The notes under the pieces are model-generated. The model was not told the DNA's origin. It saw nothing but the letters and a program-made list of their open reading frames with translations, and searched no databases. Made by a program: the position numbers and the translations under genes. From UBA4844 sp050943255 (GTDB taxonomy: Bacteria > Bacillota > Syntrophomonadia > Syntrophomonadales > Syntrophomonadaceae), in the NCBI GenBank assembly GCA_050943255.1, contig JBMNOV010000083.1, positions 1 to 5,846 on the forward strand: 5,846 nt of DNA, in the 5' to 3' direction. Below, one piece after another: positions 4,454 through 5,846 of this stretch; the first letter of the stretch is position 1; each line of letters starts with the position of its first letter.

Positions 4454-5846
4454 TTACCCTGGTCCTGCGCCTACGTCGCTTGCCTCGACGACATCTCCGG
4501 AGCCGCCGGGTGCGGTATTACCGGAGCCTGACCCCGAGCTGCTGTTTTCGCTCGGTCCTCCCTCAATGACGTCGGATTTACCGGTTGCGTCATTCGGAGC
4601 CTCCACGACATCGGATTTGCCGGAGTTCGTTGTTTTGCCGCCTGTCGGTGACTCGCTGATGGTTGCGCCGGTGCTCTCGGAGGCCTTGGTCTCCTTGGTG
4701 TTTTTATCCGCCTTGGTCGTTTCCTTTTCGCCCTTGGAGACGATGTTTCCGTCTGCGTCAGTCTCCTCAATGGCTTCATTTCCGTTGGCATTGGACTTGG
4801 AGGTCGTTTCCTTGACCTTGTCTCCGTTTTTGTCCGTCCCTTCGATGACGTCGCCGTCAGCATCCGTTGTCTTAGCTGACTTTGTGGTCTCCTTTACCTT
4901 ATTGCCGCTTGCGTTGGTCTCGTAAACAGGCTTACCGTTGTCATCATAATACAGGATGATATTTCCGTCGGCATCTGTCTCATAGCTGGATGTAGACTTC
5001 TTGGTCTTTTTGGTTGTGACCTTGCCGCTGGCATCGGTCTCGGTCTCAAGGTCGTAGTCCTCCTGCTCGCGGTTGGAGATGGTCTCCTGCTTGGTCGTGG
5101 ACTTGCCGGACTTATTACTGCTGTCAGTCTTGTCCGAGTCACCTCCGCCGTTTTTATAGCTTCCGGAGTCGTCTGCAATCTTCTGGCTGTATTTTTTTAC
5201 CGCATCCGACGGATCGTAGTTTTCATCGCCAAAAAGGAATGCGTGCAGATCTGTGACATTGGATGCAAGCGTCTGCGGGATGACACAGTCGCCCTTCTTA
5301 CCCATCATCTGGGTGCTAAGCTTCTGCGGGAAGCCCTGCGTATCCTTGATATTATATCTTGCGACGCCCTTGGCAAGCTCGATGATATCCGAGGTGTCGA
5401 TGTTAAATGCCACCTGCGGGAGCACCGTATCAATGATCCTGGTCAGTGTGGCAAGGTCTGCGTTTTTAGCCTTGGCAAGGCACTGCGTGATGATCTCTCT
5501 CTGCCGCTTGGTACGCTCAAAGTCGGAGTCCATGTAGCGAAGACGGGCATACGCCACTGCCTGGATACCATCCAGATGCTGGTAGCCCTCCTTGGAGATG
5601 TACTCCGCCGCCGGGTTTTTATCGCTGATGCCGGTCTTGAGACAGGTCTCGTGGATATAGGCATTCATATAGTAAAACTCGGCATGGGTGATGTTGACAT
5701 CGACGCCGCCCAGCATATTGATGCCGTCCGCTACCGCCTTCCAGTTAAAGGTCATGTAATTCTCGATATCGAGGTCGAGGTTTTTGTTCAGTGCCGCAAC
5801 CGCCTGCTCCGGACCACCGTCTGCATATGCCTCGTTGATCTTTGCA
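4454..5846 (-). CDS. LytR-CpsA-Psr (LCP) family glycopolymer transferase, N-terminus outside window
   Basis: The frame is open from the window edge through the first internal ATG (5755) to the TAA at 4454; 463 codons are visible. The upstream 30 residues, KINEAYADGGPEQAV..., match the LCP domain, so the true start lies beyond the window. Numbering from the first full codon: L-G-G-V-D-V (45-50), L-D-G-I-Q-A-V-A-Y-A-R-L-R (91-103) and D-S-D-F-E-R-T-K-R-Q-R (106-116). These carry the Arg and Asp residues that bind the polyprenyl-pyrophosphate substrate in this family. LCP enzymes move teichoic acid-like or capsular polymers from the lipid carrier to peptidoglycan outside the membrane. The domain ends near residue 205. 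A hydrophilic tail of about 240 residues follows, rich in Thr, Lys, Asp, Gly and Ser with degenerate repeats, and ends G-A-G-P-G without a sorting signal. The N-terminal membrane anchor usual for the family would be outside the window. Confidence 0.95.
   Translation of the reverse strand, partial: AKINEAYADGGPEQAVAALNKNLDLDIENYMTFNWKAVADGINMLGGVDVNITHAEFYYMNAYIHETCLKTGISDKNPAAEYISKEGYQHLDGIQAVAYARLRYMDSDFERTKRQREIITQCLAKAKNADLATLTRIIDTVLPQVAFNIDTSDIIELAKGVARYNIKDTQGFPQKLSTQMMGKKGDCVIPQTLASNVTDLHAFLFGDENYDPSDAVKKYSQKIADDSGSYKNGGGDSDKTDSSNKSGKSTTKQETISNREQEDYDLETETDASGKVTTKKTKKSTSSYETDADGNIILYYDDNGKPVYETNASGNKVKETTKSAKTTDADGDVIEGTDKNGDKVKETTSKSNANGNEAIEETDADGNIVSKGEKETTKADKNTKETKASESTGATISESPTGGKTTNSGKSDVVEAPNDATGKSDVIEGGPSENSSSGSGSGNTAPGGSGDVVEASDVGAGPG
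4484..4615 (-). repeat. Three S/G-D-V-(V/I)-E motifs at the LCP C-terminus
   Basis: S-D-V-V-E-A-P (4615-), S-D-V-I-E-G-G (4576-) and G-D-V-V-E-A-S (4498-) recur in the Gly/Ser-rich end of the tail. The first two are also preceded by G-K and share most of the DNA over about 17 bases. This suggests recent tandem duplication followed by drift. Confidence 0.6.
4748..5041 (-). repeat. Degenerate T-D-x-D-G-N repeat array in the LCP tail
   Basis: Within residues 269-366 of the visible LCP fragment, a short (T/Y/S)-(D/N)-x-(D/S/N)-G-(N/K/D) motif occurs eight times: TDASGK, TDADGN, YDDNGK, TNASGN, TDADGD, TDKNGD, SNANGN and TDADGN. Spacing is 10-20 residues, and several copies are followed by K-V-K-E-T-T-like stretches. 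The D-x-D-G-N shape recalls calcium-binding loops, but no full EF-hand or dockerin motif is present. A flexible wall-spanning spacer is an alternative reading. Confidence 0.7.

Noticed and set aside
4224..4925. Long plus-strand open frame of 233 codons
   Set aside because: It is antisense to the LCP tail and terminator. Its repetitive Ser/Pro/Val sequence simply mirrors the tail's codon pattern, and there is no ribosome-binding site or family signature.
4471..5664. Minus-strand alternative-frame ORFs inside the LCP gene
   Set aside because: Arg/Pro/Thr-rich products are out-of-frame readings of the repetitive tail and catalytic region, without initiation signals.
4454..5755. Full-length LCP gene starting at the ATG at 5755
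   Set aside because: The 30 codons upstream, to the window edge, are open in frame and match the conserved LCP domain, so this Met is internal.

Overview
The window reads as a low-to-moderate GC, Gram-positive (Firmicutes) chromosome segment, most likely from a Lachnospiraceae-type Clostridiales. Three things suggest this: a cell-wall-binding repeat protein of a type I associate with that family, a LytR-CpsA-Psr (LCP) glycopolymer transferase, and an SPase II lipoprotein signal. The genus cannot be fixed from the sequence. All four genes lie on the minus strand, so transcription runs from high to low coordinates. I see no supported plus-strand gene, no tRNA or rRNA, no CRISPR array and no insertion sequence.

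In transcription order: (1) 5846-4454, an LCP-family protein whose N-terminus lies outside the window, with a complete catalytic signature and a tail of about 240 low-complexity residues built from degenerate T-D-x-D-G-N units. A strong intrinsic terminator follows (4332-4374). (2) 4281-2560, a polytopic membrane protein of the O-antigen ligase / Wzy polymerase superfamily. (3) A 414-bp stretch from that stop codon to the next start (2146-2559), with phased 11-nt repeats, hairpins, a 12-bp long-range inverted repeat and two putative sigma-A promoters sharing a 10-bp -10 block. (4) 2145-559, a secreted protein made entirely of aromatic/glycine cell-wall-binding repeats carrying acidic clusters, followed by a bidirectional-looking terminator (504-540). 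(5) 494-1, the N-terminal part of an unrecognised lipoprotein whose start codon sits just after that terminator with no visible Shine-Dalgarno.

The common theme is the cell envelope. The Wzy/WaaL-like protein probably polymerises or transfers a lipid-linked glycan, the LCP protein probably attaches a glycopolymer to peptidoglycan, and the repeat protein probably binds the wall or its polymers. Terminators separate the genes, so this is a functional neighbourhood rather than one tight operon. The repeat-protein gene appears to have its own strong promoter and ribosome-binding site.

I did not find a convincing new system such as a defence or mobile element. The most unusual parts are the regulatory region upstream of the repeat protein, the acidic-cluster architecture of that protein, and the repetitive LCP tail.
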